From Acidimicrobiales bacterium (GTDB taxonomy: Bacteria; Actinomycetota; Acidimicrobiia; Acidimicrobiales; Aldehydirespiratoraceae): a stretch of 64,000 nucleotides of DNA. The notes under the pieces are model-generated. The model was given only the letters and a program-made list of their open reading frames with translations. It searched no databases and was not told the DNA's origin. Of this stretch, positions 33,651 to 44,633 are shown piece by piece. The position numbers and the translations under genes were made by a program. Every line of letters starts with the position of its first letter. The stretch's first letter is position 1. The stretch is from contig JAWPML010000001.1 in the NCBI GenBank assembly GCA_033344915.1, positions 2,042,369 to 2,106,368 of the forward strand. The letters run 5' to 3'.

Positions 33651-34481
33651 ATGAGCATCGAGATCGACCACACCGGCAAGGTCGCGCTGGTCACCGGCGC
33701 CGGAGCGGGCATCGGGCGCGAGATCGCCCGCTGGCTCGCCACCGCGGGCGCGGCCGTCGGCGTGAACGACCTGCGGGCCGAGAAGGCGGCCGCGGTCGTC
33801 GCCGAGATCGAAGACGCCGGCGGGCGCGCCGTCCCCCTGGTCGCCAACTGTCGAGACGACGACGCGGTCGACACGATGGTCGCGGCCTGCGTCGAACAGC
33901 TCGGCGGGCTCCACATCGCCGTGAACAACATCGGGATGATCCCGCCGGGCCGCGCCGTCAAGCCCTTCGTCGAGTACCGGGGCGACGACTGGCGCGACAT
34001 CGTCGACCAGAACCTCACGCTCGCCGCCCTGTGCGGTCGGGCCGAGGCGGAGGCGATGCTCGCGCGCGACGGCGGCGTCATCCTCTTTGTGTCCTCCGGC
34101 GAGACCACCCGCCCGTCGCCCTACAACGCCATCTACGCGGCGGCGAAGGCCGCGATCAACCATCTCGTCACGTCGATGGCCGTCGAACTCGGCCCGGGCG
34201 GCATCCGCGTGCTCGCGATGGCTCCGGGCACGACCCTCACGGAGACGGTCGCCGCCGCGTTCACCGAGGAGCGTGCGGCCGCCATCGCCGCGTCGACGCC
34301 CTTGCGCCGCCAGGTCGAGCACGATGAGCTCGCCCGTCTCGCCACCTTCCTCACGAGTGACCTCGCCCGCTGCATCACCGGCCAGTTCATCCTGGCCGAC
34401 GCCGGCGCGTTCCTCTCGAGATCGCGGCCCGCGAACGATGAGGGCCTCAAGACCAAACCGACGGGAGCCAACGCCCGATGA
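33651..34481 (+). CDS. SDR family oxidoreductase in the selenoprotein operon
   Basis: A 276-residue classical SDR. TGAGAGIGREIA is the cofactor loop; NNIGMIPPG replaces the usual NNAG. The serine is in LFVSSGETTRPS and YAAAKAAINH carries the catalytic Tyr and Lys. The ATG begins one base after the selenoprotein stop, and the gene overlaps the NifU-like gene by four bases, so it is co-expressed with both. The substrate is unknown. The C-terminal tail (SRSRPANDEGLKTKPTGANAR) is long and polar. Confidence 0.88.
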   Translation: MSIEIDHTGKVALVTGAGAGIGREIARWLATAGAAVGVNDLRAEKAAAVVAEIEDAGGRAVPLVANCRDDDAVDTMVAACVEQLGGLHIAVNNIGMIPPGRAVKPFVEYRGDDWRDIVDQNLTLAALCGRAEAEAMLARDGGVILFVSSGETTRPSPYNAIYAAAKAAINHLVTSMAVELGPGGIRVLAMAPGTTLTETVAAAFTEERAAAIAASTPLRRQVEHDELARLATFLTSDLARCITGQFILADAGAFLSRSRPANDEGLKTKPTGANAR

Positions 34482-34723
34482 TCGATCACCACACCGCCGA
34501 CGCCGCGCTCGGCCCCGTCCGCGACCTCATCGAGGCCGACGGCGGCAAGGTCGAGCTCGTCCGGACGAGCGCGGACAGCGTGCACATCCGGCTCATCCTC
34601 GACACGGCCGAATGTGCCGAGTGCGTCATGCCGAAGCCGTTCCTCGAGACGATCGCGCTCGACATGCTCGCCCCGGCCCTTCCCGGTCTGGCCACGGTCG
34701 AGATCGACGATCCGCGGGCGTAG
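34478..34723 (+). CDS. Small NifU-like C-terminal domain protein
   Basis: An 81-residue protein resembling the NifU/Nfu iron-sulfur scaffold domain. RDLIEADGGKVELVRTSADSVHIRL leads to the CxxC motif AECAECVMP, then FLETIALDMLAPALPGLATVEI. Nfu domains bind a [4Fe-4S] cluster between two subunits through this motif. The ATG overlaps the SDR stop (ATGA). It may load a cluster onto an operon partner, or use its thiols for another purpose. Confidence 0.78.
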   Translation: MIDHHTADAALGPVRDLIEADGGKVELVRTSADSVHIRLILDTAECAECVMPKPFLETIALDMLAPALPGLATVEIDDPRA

Positions 34724-34732
34724 CCTGGGCGC

Positions 34733-35092
34733 ATGCCCCTCCCCCACCTGACCGGCGCCGGCTCGCTGACGGCCCGCGACGCATTCCGCGCCCTCAATCG
34801 GGTCGTGCTCCCCGCGGTAAGGGCGGGGGTCGCCAACCCACTCCCGGTCGGACTCGGTGTCGTGGTCGTCGAGACGACGGGACGCCGCTCCGGACGTCCC
34901 CGCCCGGTGCCACTCGTGGCCCTACGCGTCGGCAAGACGGTCACGGTCTCGACCGTGCGGCCCGACTCACAATGGATGAAGAACGCCGATGCCGACCCCG
35001 AGGTCAGCGTGTGGCTCCATGGTCACAAGCGAACCGCCACGGCCACGACCCACGCGGGCGCGCTCTCGACGGCGACGCTGCAACTCGACTGA
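34733..35092 (+). CDS. Nitroreductase/deazaflavin-dependent family protein
   Basis: A 119-residue split-barrel protein of the F420H2-dependent nitroreductase type. [22 protein letters not shown] is followed by [21 protein letters not shown]. The helix before it ([18 protein letters not shown]) is the usual membrane-associating segment. It starts nine bases past the NifU-like gene and may be the end of that operon. An inverted repeat follows its stop (35099-35128). Confidence 0.75.
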   Translation: MPLPHLTGAGSLTARDAFRALNRVVLPAVRAGVANPLPVGLGVVVVETTGRRSGRPRPVPLVALRVGKTVTVSTVRPDSQWMKNADADPEVSVWLHGHKRTATATTHAGALSTATLQLD

Positions 35093-35098
35093 GCGTCG

Positions 35099-35128
35099 GT
35101 CGACCCGACGGCGACCCGCCGGGTCGAC
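35099..35128. terminator. Hairpin between convergent genes
   Basis: GTCGACCCG (35099-35107) and CGGGTCGAC (35120-35128) form a perfect 9-bp stem with a 12-base loop. It lies seven bases past the stop of the deazaflavin gene and just beyond the end of the small minus-strand gene, so it can end transcription from both sides. Confidence 0.65.
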
Positions 35129-35131
35129 GGA

Positions 35132-35269
35132 TCAGCGGTGGTCTCGACTGCAGGTGTGGGTCACCGCGCGCAGCACGCTCTCGGTGATGCCGCCGGCCTG
35201 GAGGCCCGGCCCCTGGGCCAGGCGAAGGGCGGCGAAGTCGACGTAGCTGGAGTTCCGGGGGGTGGTCAT
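35132..35269 (-). CDS. Small hypothetical protein (45 residues)
   Basis: A short frame, MTTPRNSSYVDFAALRLA through HTCSRDHR, divergent from the LysR gene. It has no recognised family, no membrane segment and no clear ribosome-binding site. Support comes from its position: it lies between a bidirectional-looking hairpin and the LysR operator, where a regulated target gene is expected. It might also be a spurious frame in GC-rich DNA. Confidence 0.35.
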   Translation of the reverse strand: MTTPRNSSYVDFAALRLAQGPGLQAGGITESVLRAVTHTCSRDHR

Positions 35270-35332
35270 GGCCCCAGTATCGGCAGAAACAGGCATGACG
35301 TGGGCTGTTTGAACTTCTCTTTTCCATCGAAT

Positions 35333-35346
35333 CTTGTCATGACAAG
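35333..35346. promoter_or_regulatory. Perfect palindrome upstream of LysR gene
   Basis: CTTGTCATGACAAG is a 14-base perfect palindrome ending 14 bases before the LysR start. It lies in an AT-richer patch (TTTGAACTTCTCTTTTCC precedes it), the likely promoter. It is probably the autoregulatory site. Confidence 0.65.
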
Positions 35347-35360
35347 GGTAGGGTCGGCCC

Positions 35361-36227
35361 ATGCAGCTCGACGTCGAATCCGTCCGGACGTTCATCACCG
35401 TGCTCGACCACGGTGGCATGACCGCCGCGGCCGACGTGCTCGGGATGAGCCAGTCGGCCGTCAGTTGGAAGATCAAACGCCTGGAGGAGCGAGTCGGCCG
35501 CGACCTCCTCGTGCGCGATGGCCGAACGCTGACGCCCACCCACGACGGCCGCGAGCTCCTCGAGCACGGGCGGACGCTCATCCGCATCCACGACGAGACG
35601 GTGCAGCGACTCAGCAGCACCCCGCTCGAGGGCAACGTCCGGCTCGGATCCACAGAGGAAGCCGGCGCGCTCGCCACCGGTGCGGTCTGCGGCCGCTTCG
35701 CCCGCATCCATCCCGACGCCGACCTCGACTTCCACGTCGACCGGTCGAGCCGGCTCGCCGAGATGATCGAGCAGGGCGAGCTCGATGTCGCCATCCTCCA
35801 GCTCGCCGAACACGAGGTCCGCGCCAGTGACCGCCTCCTCTGGCGCGACGAGCTCCGCTGGGTCTCGTCGCCGGACTGGACCTACGACGAAGGGCCGGTC
35901 CCCCTCATCACGTTCGGGCAGGACGGGTTCTACCGGCCCATCTCCGAGGAACTGCTCGACAAAGCCGGGATCCGACACCGGGTCGCGTACTCGGGGCCGA
36001 GCATCGGCGGCGTGCTGTCCGCCGTCGCCGCGGGGACCGGCGTCGCGCTGCTCAGCAGCCGATCCGTCTCCGGTCCCATCATCGACTGGCCGCGCGCGGA
36101 GACGCTCGACAAGCCGCCCACCGTCGTCAACGTGGCCCGAGCGGCGCGGGGCGCGACATCCGAGGTCGCCAACGCACTGATCGACGACATCCGCGCCGAG
36201 ATGGGCGAGATCGCCGCCAACGACTGA
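35361..36227 (+). CDS. LysR-family transcriptional regulator
   Basis: A 288-residue LysR protein. The winged helix has ESVRTFITVLDHGGMTAAA and MSQSAVSWKIKRLEERVG. The effector domain starts at VRLGSTEEAGALATGAV and ends with SEVANALIDDIRAEMG. The ligand is unknown. A perfect palindrome overlaps its promoter. The nearest divergent gene is the 45-residue frame 91 bp away; downstream, the CotH-like gene is on the same strand after 47 bp. Confidence 0.88.
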   Translation: MQLDVESVRTFITVLDHGGMTAAADVLGMSQSAVSWKIKRLEERVGRDLLVRDGRTLTPTHDGRELLEHGRTLIRIHDETVQRLSSTPLEGNVRLGSTEEAGALATGAVCGRFARIHPDADLDFHVDRSSRLAEMIEQGELDVAILQLAEHEVRASDRLLWRDELRWVSSPDWTYDEGPVPLITFGQDGFYRPISEELLDKAGIRHRVAYSGPSIGGVLSAVAAGTGVALLSSRSVSGPIIDWPRAETLDKPPTVVNVARAARGATSEVANALIDDIRAEMGEIAAND

Positions 36228-36274
36228 CACAGTCGTTTCGGCAGCCGCGGGAGCCGACCGCTACCTTCTCCCGG

Positions 36275-37720
36275 ATGCCCATCCGCACCTGCGCCCGGGT
36301 CGGCGCGGCCGCGCTCACCCTCGCGCTCGTCGCCGCGACGTGCGCCGACGACTCGACCAGCGCCGATCCGGAGCCGAGTGTCACTCCCAGGGAAACCACC
36401 ACGTCAACGACCGTCCCACCGGGAGCCGGCAGCGAGAATCCGCCGCCGGAACCGGCGTGGCAAACCGGCGACTCGGCATTCCTGTTCGACCAGGACGAGC
36501 TCCACACCTTCGAGCTGACCCTGGACGACGAAGCCCTCGCCTTCCTCGACGCTGATCCCGTCGCCGAGGAGTACGTCGAGGGAAGCCTCACGTTCAACGG
36601 GGAGACGCTCGACCGCGTCGGCATCCGCTACAAGGGCTCCATCGGGGCATTCTTCGGGTGCGTCTCCGAGGTCAATTTCAGCAATCTGACGGCCATCGGC
36701 GGCCACAAGACCTGTCGCAAGCTCTCCATGAAGGTGAAGGTCAACTGGGACGGCCAGGACCGGACCTTCTACGACGTCCGCAAGCTGCAGTTCCACGCGA
36801 TGAGCAACGACCAATCACTGATGCACGAGCGGCTCGGCTACCAGCTGTTCCGCGACATGGGCATCGCCGCCCCCCGTGCGGTGCACGCGCGTTTGGTGCT
36901 CAACGGCGAGGAGATCGGCGTGTTCGTGCTCGTCGAGCAGATCGACGGGCGGTTCACCCGCGAGAACTTCGCCGACGGCACCGGCAACCTCTACAAGGAG
37001 GTGTGGCCGATCGTCGGCGACCAGATCGCGAACGACCGGCAGCTCTTCGCCGGTTTGAAGACCAACGAGAACGAGGACCCGCGCTACGACCAGATCCAGT
37101 CGTTCGCCCAGGCCATCCGCGACGCCGACGACGAGGACCGGGGCGCCCAGCTCGCCCGCTTCATGGACATCGACGAGGTGGCCCGCTACACCGCCGTCGA
37201 CCGCACGATCCGCAACGACGACGGCGTGTTCCACGTGTACTGCTTCGACGGCCCCGACGCCGCGTGCGCCCCGCACAACTACTACTGGTACGAGGAGCCG
37301 ACCGCGGGAACGATGCACCTGATCCCCTGGGATCTCGATCACGCGTTCGGGAGCATCATCTCGCCCCAGAACCCGGTGATCCCGATCCCCGACGAGCTCG
37401 GCGAGATCTCGAACGACTGTGAGCCGTTCGGCGGCTTCGGCCCGTTCATGCAGGTGTCGGCGGCCTGCGACCCGATCCTGGGCGCGATCGCCTCGTTCGA
37501 CGAGGAGATCGACGCGAAGGTCGCCGAGTTCCTCGCCGGTCCGTTCGCGCTGGACCGGGTCAACGGACTCCTCGACGCTTGGGCCGACCAGATCCGCGAC
37601 GCCGTGGAAAAGGAGGCCGACGACCACACCGACGCCCTTCGGGTCAGCACCTGGGAGACGTCGCTCGAGTGGCTGCGCGAACAGATCGCCTGGGTGCACG
37701 AGCAGGCCGAGATCGGATGA
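36275..37720 (+). CDS. CotH-kinase-like lipoprotein
   Basis: A 481-residue exported protein. A signal peptide with lipobox-like LVAATC (Cys23) is followed by a Thr/Pro linker and a CotH domain: [38 protein letters not shown], then the kinase-like elements [34 protein letters not shown] and [12 protein letters not shown]. CotH proteins are atypical kinases that phosphorylate proteins on the cell surface or in spores. It often keeps company with VTC and DUF4956 genes, which here are at 22.5-23.8 kb. A flavin monooxygenase gene follows seven bases later. Confidence 0.85.
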   Translation: MPIRTCARVGAAALTLALVAATCADDSTSADPEPSVTPRETTTSTTVPPGAGSENPPPEPAWQTGDSAFLFDQDELHTFELTLDDEALAFLDADPVAEEYVEGSLTFNGETLDRVGIRYKGSIGAFFGCVSEVNFSNLTAIGGHKTCRKLSMKVKVNWDGQDRTFYDVRKLQFHAMSNDQSLMHERLGYQLFRDMGIAAPRAVHARLVLNGEEIGVFVLVEQIDGRFTRENFADGTGNLYKEVWPIVGDQIANDRQLFAGLKTNENEDPRYDQIQSFAQAIRDADDEDRGAQLARFMDIDEVARYTAVDRTIRNDDGVFHVYCFDGPDAACAPHNYYWYEEPTAGTMHLIPWDLDHAFGSIISPQNPVIPIPDELGEISNDCEPFGGFGPFMQVSAACDPILGAIASFDEEIDAKVAEFLAGPFALDRVNGLLDAWADQIRDAVEKEADDHTDALRVSTWETSLEWLREQIAWVHEQAEIG

Positions 37721-37727
37721 CCGGACG

Positions 37728-39547
<1,820 letters not shown>

Positions 39548-39552
39548 CGTTC

Positions 39553-39611
39553 GTCTCACGTATTGCGACATGCGACAGGACCGGCTTGTCGCTTGTCGCA
39601 ATACGTGAGAC
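39553..39611. repeat. Long hairpin (24 paired bases) between convergent genes
   Basis: The 18 bases at 39553-39570 are the exact reverse complement of 39594-39611. After one T-T mismatch, GCGACA (39572-39577) pairs with TGTCGC (39587-39592) around a 9-base loop. Outside, TGACGT at 39545-39550 echoes ACGTCA at 39610-39615 imperfectly. It starts five bases after the monooxygenase stop and lies 47 bp before the end of the convergent SDR gene. It is longer and less GC-biased than an ordinary terminator here. Confidence 0.8.
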
Positions 39612-39658
39612 GTCAGGACGCACGGACCACGGCCGGGTGCGGCGCGAGGACCTGCCGC

Positions 39659-40594
39659 TCAGATCTCCTTCGACGGGAAACCGGGGCCGAACGCCTCGTG
39701 GCCCGACATGTCCGCGTTGCCCTTCGCCTGCGCCATCAAGTCAGCGACGACGGGGCCGAGCTGGGCCGGATCGTCCGGTTGCACGGCGCCCGGACCGATG
39801 TGCCAGCCCTCGGCGATGGCGAGGTTCTCGCCCCGCACGTCGAACACGCGGCCCGTCACGTTGCCGGCCTCCGGGCTGGCCAGCCACGTGACGGTCACCG
39901 CGATCCAGCGGGGCGACATCGCCTCCAGCCGCTCCTCGGGGATCGCGTCCATGCCCCCTGACAGCGGCGCCGTCATGCGCGAGATCGCGCCGGGGGCGAT
40001 GCAGTTGACCGTGACGCCGTACTTGACGAGTTCCTGGGCGGCGATGATCGAGAAGGCGGCGATACCGGCCTTGGCGGCGCCGTAGTTGGTCTGGCCGACG
40101 TTGCCGTAGATGCCCGACGGCGATGCCGTGTTGATGATGCGACCGTAGACGTCGTTGCCCGCCTTGGCCTGCGCCCGCCAGTGCGCCGCCGCGTGGTGCG
40201 TCGGCCCGAACGTGCCCTTGAGGTGCACGGCCATGATCGAGTCCCAGTCGTCCTCGGTCATCGAGAACACCATGCGATCGCGCAGGATGCCCGCATTGTT
40301 CACCACGATGTGGAGGTCGCCGAACGTGTCGACGGCCTGGTCGACCATCGCCTTGGCCTCGTCGAAGATCGCGACGTTGCCGCCGTTGACCACGGCTTCA
40401 CCCCCCATCGCCTCGATCTCGGCGACGACATCCTGGGCCGGGGTGAGGTCCTCGCCGCCCCCGGCAGCGTCGCCCCCGAGATCGTTCACGACGATCCTGG
40501 CGCCCTCACCCGCCATCATCAGCGCGTGCTCGCGGCCGATGCCGCGACCGGCCCCGGTGATGAGCGCGACCTTGCCCTCCAGCAACTTCCCCAT
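39659..40594 (-). CDS. SDR family oxidoreductase (MFE-type 3-hydroxyacyl-CoA dehydrogenase-like)
   Basis: A 311-residue SDR. TGAGRGIGREHALMMAGEG followed by VVNDLGGD is the pattern of multifunctional-enzyme-type 3-hydroxyacyl-CoA dehydrogenases. Also present are NNAGILRDRM, NTASPSGIYG and YGAAKAGIA with the catalytic Tyr and Lys. Such proteins act in beta-oxidation of fatty acids or steroid side chains. It is followed upstream by an LLM-type oxidoreductase gene on the same strand, 26 bp away. Confidence 0.88.
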   Translation of the reverse strand: MGKLLEGKVALITGAGRGIGREHALMMAGEGARIVVNDLGGDAAGGGEDLTPAQDVVAEIEAMGGEAVVNGGNVAIFDEAKAMVDQAVDTFGDLHIVVNNAGILRDRMVFSMTEDDWDSIMAVHLKGTFGPTHHAAAHWRAQAKAGNDVYGRIINTASPSGIYGNVGQTNYGAAKAGIAAFSIIAAQELVKYGVTVNCIAPGAISRMTAPLSGGMDAIPEERLEAMSPRWIAVTVTWLASPEAGNVTGRVFDVRGENLAIAEGWHIGPGAVQPDDPAQLGPVVADLMAQAKGNADMSGHEAFGPGFPSKEI

Positions 40595-40620
40595 GGGTTC
40601 TGCTCCCTCTCGTCCCCGGC

Positions 40621-41655
40621 CTACTCCGACCAGGCTTTGATCTTCTCGATGGTGCCCAACGTGTCCGGACCGACCGGCATCACATTGAGATGGGTGACGC
40701 CGACGTCCTTGAACACCTGGATGCGTTCGCGGACATAGCCCTCGTCACCGATCAGCGCCGACAGGTCGATGTACTCGTCGGGCACGGCGGCCATCGCTTC
40801 CATCCGCTTGCCGGAGAGGAAGAGATCCTGGATCTCCTCCGCCTCCTGCTCCCACCCGTAGCGCTTGAACAGGTCGTTGTAGAAGTTCTTCGTCTTCGCG
40901 CCCATGCCCCCGACGTAGAAGCCGATGGTGCCCCGGTGCATGTCCCGTGCTTCCTGGATGTGGTCGCCCGAGCCGAGCGCCACCGTGCTGCCGGCCATCA
41001 TCTGGAGCGGCGCGAGGTCCGGTGAACGCTTCGCCTTGCCCGCGGCGAGGGCGTCACCCCACACCTGCTCGAAGCGATCCGGCACGAAGTGGATCGTCTG
41101 CCAGAGATCGGCGACCTCGGCGGTGAGCTCGACGTTCTTCGGGCCGATCGCGGCGAGGGCGATCGGGATGTCGCGCTCCGGTGGGCGATCCATGAACTTG
41201 ATCGGCTTGCCGAGCCCTGTGCCACCCTCGGCGAACGGCAGCTGGTAGGTGGCGCCGTCGTGTTCGAGCCGGTCGCCGCTCCACACCTTGCGGCAGATCT
41301 CGATCGTGTCGCGGGTGCGCCCCATCGGCTTCTCGAACGGCACGCCGTGCCAGCCTTCGATCACCTGCGGGCCCGACGAACCCAAACCGAGCACGAACCG
41401 CCCCCCGGAGAGCGCATCGAGGGTCGCCGCCGTCTGGCCGATCAGGGCGGGGCTGCGGCTGTAGAGCGGAATGATCCCCGTCATCAGCTGGGCGTGTTCG
41501 GTCTGGCCGGCGAGGAAGCCGAGGATCGACACCAGGTCGTAGCCGTAGATCTCGGCCCCCCACATCAGGTCGACCCCGGCCGACTCCAGATCGCGGGCCC
41601 GTTTCGCGAGCGCCTGCGGGTCGCCGCTCAAGCCGATGGTGGTGCTGATCTTCAC
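40621..41655 (-). CDS. LLM class F420-dependent oxidoreductase
   Basis: A 344-residue luciferase-like enzyme. ISTTIGLSGDPQALAKRARD opens the barrel; LDALSGGRFVLGLGSSGPQ and GWHGVPFEKPMGRTRDTI match F420-dependent members of the Mycobacterium type (TIGR03559-like group). The terminal part (YVRERIQVFKDVGVTHLNV) completes the fold. It is probably co-transcribed with the SDR gene downstream in a lipid or steroid pathway. The ATG at 41653-41655 follows AGGAGG. Confidence 0.88.
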   Translation of the reverse strand: MKISTTIGLSGDPQALAKRARDLESAGVDLMWGAEIYGYDLVSILGFLAGQTEHAQLMTGIIPLYSRSPALIGQTAATLDALSGGRFVLGLGSSGPQVIEGWHGVPFEKPMGRTRDTIEICRKVWSGDRLEHDGATYQLPFAEGGTGLGKPIKFMDRPPERDIPIALAAIGPKNVELTAEVADLWQTIHFVPDRFEQVWGDALAAGKAKRSPDLAPLQMMAGSTVALGSGDHIQEARDMHRGTIGFYVGGMGAKTKNFYNDLFKRYGWEQEAEEIQDLFLSGKRMEAMAAVPDEYIDLSALIGDEGYVRERIQVFKDVGVTHLNVMPVGPDTLGTIEKIKAWSE

Positions 41656-41729
41656 GGGGCCTCCTGCGTTCGAGCCGCGAACCTAGTGCGCCCGGCCAGG
41701 GGGCGACACCGGGCGACTAGCGTGCCGCC

Positions 41730-42788
41730 ATGTCCACATGCCGAGGCGTCGTCTTCGCCGGCGACGGAACCTACGAGACCCGCGAGTTCCCCATCCCGAC
41801 ACCGCCACCGGGCGGGGCCGTGCTGAAGGTGGAGTCGGTGGGTCTGTGTGCGAGCGACGTGTCCCAGCTCCACGGCCACCACCACGTGCCGGGCGAGGTC
41901 TCACCGATCGTGCCCGGCCACGAGATCGTCGGTCGCGTCCACGCCCTCGCGGCCGACGCCGACCTCGGGGTCGACGTCGGGCAGCGGGTGGGCGTCGACC
42001 TCGTGCTGTTCGGCGGCCGCGACGGCCACGGGCTGGACGTCTACGGCTACACCATCGGCCCCGATGTCGATCACGGCCTGTGGGGCGGCTACGGCGAGTA
42101 CATGGGCATCCTCCCCCGCACCCATCTCGTGCCGCTCACCGACGACGTACCGGCCGCGGAGCTGAGCCTCTTCGAACCGCTGGCCAGCATCGTGAACTGG
42201 TCGGACATGCTCGACCTGCAGCCCCACGACCGGCTCGTCATCCAGGGCCCCGGCCACATGGGGTTGATCGCGGCCGCCTACGCGTCGAGCCAGATCGGCG
42301 TGCGCCAGATCATCGTCACCGGCACGTCACGCGATGGGTTGCGGCTGGAGGCGGCGAAGGCGGTCGGCGCCCACGAGGTGATCGACGTCGAGGCGGAGGA
42401 CGACCTCGTCGGGCGGATCCAGGAACTCACGCGGGGCGGCCCGAGCGCGGTGATGGAACTGACCGCGCTGGCCACCCAACCGGTGGCCGACGCGGTCGCC
42501 ATGGCCGCGTTCGGCGGACGGATCCTGCTCGCGGGCCTGAAGGACGAGCGACCGGTCGAGATCATCAGCGACCATGTCGTGTTCAAGTCGCTGCGAATCG
42601 TCGGTGGCTCCGGCTCGACGCCGCAGACGATGGACCGCGCCGGCGAGGTGCTCAACAGTGGGACGTTCCCCACCGCCGAACTGCTCGGCGAGACCTACGG
42701 ACTCGATCGTCTCGACGAGGCGATCGAGATGCTCGAACGCCGGGTCGAGGGTCGCGACGCCGTGCGGGTCAGCCTCGTCCACACCTGA
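41730..42788 (+). CDS. Zinc-binding-type alcohol dehydrogenase (MDR)
   Basis: A 352-residue medium-chain dehydrogenase. The catalytic-zinc ligands are in VGLCASDVSQLHG (Cys near 36) and VPGHEIVGRV (His, Glu). The four-Cys structural zinc loop is absent and replaced by FGGRDGHGLDVYGYT. The Rossmann loop is QGPGHMGLIAAAYASS. It belongs with threonine/sorbitol-dehydrogenase-like MDRs of unknown substrate. It diverges from the LLM gene with a 74-bp gap. Confidence 0.88.
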   Translation: MSTCRGVVFAGDGTYETREFPIPTPPPGGAVLKVESVGLCASDVSQLHGHHHVPGEVSPIVPGHEIVGRVHALAADADLGVDVGQRVGVDLVLFGGRDGHGLDVYGYTIGPDVDHGLWGGYGEYMGILPRTHLVPLTDDVPAAELSLFEPLASIVNWSDMLDLQPHDRLVIQGPGHMGLIAAAYASSQIGVRQIIVTGTSRDGLRLEAAKAVGAHEVIDVEAEDDLVGRIQELTRGGPSAVMELTALATQPVADAVAMAAFGGRILLAGLKDERPVEIISDHVVFKSLRIVGGSGSTPQTMDRAGEVLNSGTFPTAELLGETYGLDRLDEAIEMLERRVEGRDAVRVSLVHT

Positions 42789-42799
42789 TCCGCGAACGA

Positions 42800-43792
42800 T
42801 CAGTCCGCGAGCGCCGCCTCGATCTCGGTCTTCACCGCGTCGTCCAGCTTCGGGATCACTGCGACCGTCTCGAAGTTCGACACGACCTGTTCGACCTTCG
42901 ACGCACCGGTGATCACGGTGGACACCGCCGGGTTGGTCGTGCACCAGGCCAGGGCGAGCTGCGCCATCGTGCAGTCGAGCCGTTCGGCGATCGGCCGCAG
43001 CCGCTCGACCCGCGCGACCGCCGACGGGTCGTTGAGCCGCTTGGCGAGCCACTCGTAGCCCTCGAGCGCGAAGCGCGAGTCGTCTGGGATCCCGTCGCGG
43101 TACTTGCCGGTCAACAGGCCCGAGGCCAGAGGACTCCAGATGGTGTTGCCGTAGCCGGTGTCGGCGACCAGCTCGGCGTACTCCTCCTCGACCCGCGATC
43201 GTTCGAGCAGGTTGTACTGGCTCTGTTCGGTGACCGGCTTGTGGAGGTGGTGGCGGTCGGCGATCGCCATCGCCTCGCGGATCTCCGCCGCCGACCATTC
43301 ACTGGTGCCCCAGTAGGTGGCCCTGCCGGACGACACGATGTCGCTCATCGCCCACACGACCTCCTCCATCGGCGTGTTCGGGTCCGACCGGTGGCAGTAC
43401 AGGACGTCGACGAAGTCGGTCTGGAGGCGTTCGAGCGACCCCTCGATCGCCTGGAGGAGGTACTTCCGGTTGAGCGTCATCCCCATGTTCGGCACGCCCG
43501 CGTGGATCCCGAAGAAGACCTTCGTCGTGAGGACATAGGACCAGCGGGGCCAGCCGAGGTGCTGGAGAGAACGTCCCATGATCGCCTCGGACTCACCACC
43601 CGCGTAGGCCTCGGCGTTGTCGAAGAAGTTGCAGCCTGCCTCCCCCGCCGCCGCCATGCAGTCGATCGCGAGCTGGTCGTCCAGCTGCGTGTCGAAGGTG
43701 ACCCAGCTGCCGAAGGACAGCACGCTCACCCGCAGTCCCGTCGCGCCGAGCCGTCGATACTCCATGTCCGTGTTCACCGCGGGTTGTGCCAT
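42800..43792 (-). CDS. Aldo/keto reductase (Kv-beta-like)
   Basis: A 330-residue [21 protein letters not shown] opens, [15 protein letters not shown] carries the Asp/Tyr, LTTKVFFG the Lys and DVLYCHRSD the His. [20 protein letters not shown] and [15 protein letters not shown] match the potassium-channel-beta/YghZ-like group. The ATG at 43790-43792 shares one base with the upstream stop (TGATG), so it is coupled to the dienelactone hydrolase gene. Confidence 0.88.
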   Translation of the reverse strand: MAQPAVNTDMEYRRLGATGLRVSVLSFGSWVTFDTQLDDQLAIDCMAAAGEAGCNFFDNAEAYAGGESEAIMGRSLQHLGWPRWSYVLTTKVFFGIHAGVPNMGMTLNRKYLLQAIEGSLERLQTDFVDVLYCHRSDPNTPMEEVVWAMSDIVSSGRATYWGTSEWSAAEIREAMAIADRHHLHKPVTEQSQYNLLERSRVEEEYAELVADTGYGNTIWSPLASGLLTGKYRDGIPDDSRFALEGYEWLAKRLNDPSAVARVERLRPIAERLDCTMAQLALAWCTTNPAVSTVITGASKVEQVVSNFETVAVIPKLDDAVKTEIEAALAD

Positions 43793-44517
43793 CAGAGACG
43801 CCGTCCGAACAGGTCGAGCGTCGCGGACCAACTCTCCTCGGCGCCCTGCTCGTGGTAGTTCGGCGAGATCGGCCAGGTGAATCCATGATCGGCGCCGTCG
43901 ATGACGTTCACCTCGATGTTGTCCCGCAACGCCGCCGCGTCGAGGTAGCGCTGATGCATCTCGATCGACTGCACGCGATCGGCGGTGCCGATACCGATGT
44001 AGAGCTGGCCGGCGAGGTCGTCGACGGTGAGGTGCGGGGACGCGTCGGTGTCGTCCGTGAGGAACGACGGGTGCCACATGGCGCCGGCCACGAACCGATC
44101 GGGGTGGGCGATCATCGCCCGGTGCACGCCGCGGGCGCCCATGCAGAAGCCGATCGCACCCAACGACCCCGTGTCCCACCCGAGCGCGGCGAGCGCGGCC
44201 TCGCGGTCCATGTCGGTGCCGGCGTCGGTGAGGGTGCCGAGCATCTCGCCGATGTGCGCCCGCCGCAACGGGTCGGCGGCGATGTCGGCCGGTTCGTAGC
44301 CGATCAGCCGGCCGTGGCGATGCCAGAGATCGGGGATGGCGACCTCGTAGCCCTCACCCGCGAGCCGGACGGCGTACTCGTGCAGCGACGCCCGGATGCC
44401 CGGGGCGTCCATGAAGATCATGACCCGCTTGTCCGTGCCCGCGTCCGGTTTCTTGCGGACGACCGCCATGGGCCCGTCGGCCGTCTCGGCGTCGATGATC
44501 GTCTCGTTCACGGACAT
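43792..44517 (-). CDS. Dienelactone hydrolase family protein
   Basis: A 241-residue alpha/beta hydrolase. The nucleophile is Cys in IGFCMGARG, as in true dienelactone hydrolases; the Asp is in [11 protein letters not shown] and the His in [11 protein letters not shown]. It would open lactones or hydrolyse related esters in aromatic-compound breakdown. It is the first gene of the pair with the aldo/keto reductase. The ATG at 44515-44517 starts the fold. Confidence 0.88.
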   Translation of the reverse strand: MSVNETIIDAETADGPMAVVRKKPDAGTDKRVMIFMDAPGIRASLHEYAVRLAGEGYEVAIPDLWHRHGRLIGYEPADIAADPLRRAHIGEMLGTLTDAGTDMDREAALAALGWDTGSLGAIGFCMGARGVHRAMIAHPDRFVAGAMWHPSFLTDDTDASPHLTVDDLAGQLYIGIGTADRVQSIEMHQRYLDAAALRDNIEVNVIDGADHGFTWPISPNYHEQGAEESWSATLDLFGRRL

Positions 44518-44633
44518 GGGTGAAACCGTAGCGCAGCGACGAATCCACGATTTCGGAGCCGAATTCACAGAAATCGCGCGACTCGCGGCCGTCTGGGCCG
44601 TTGTACCTACGACCACCCACCCCCGAACGTCCC

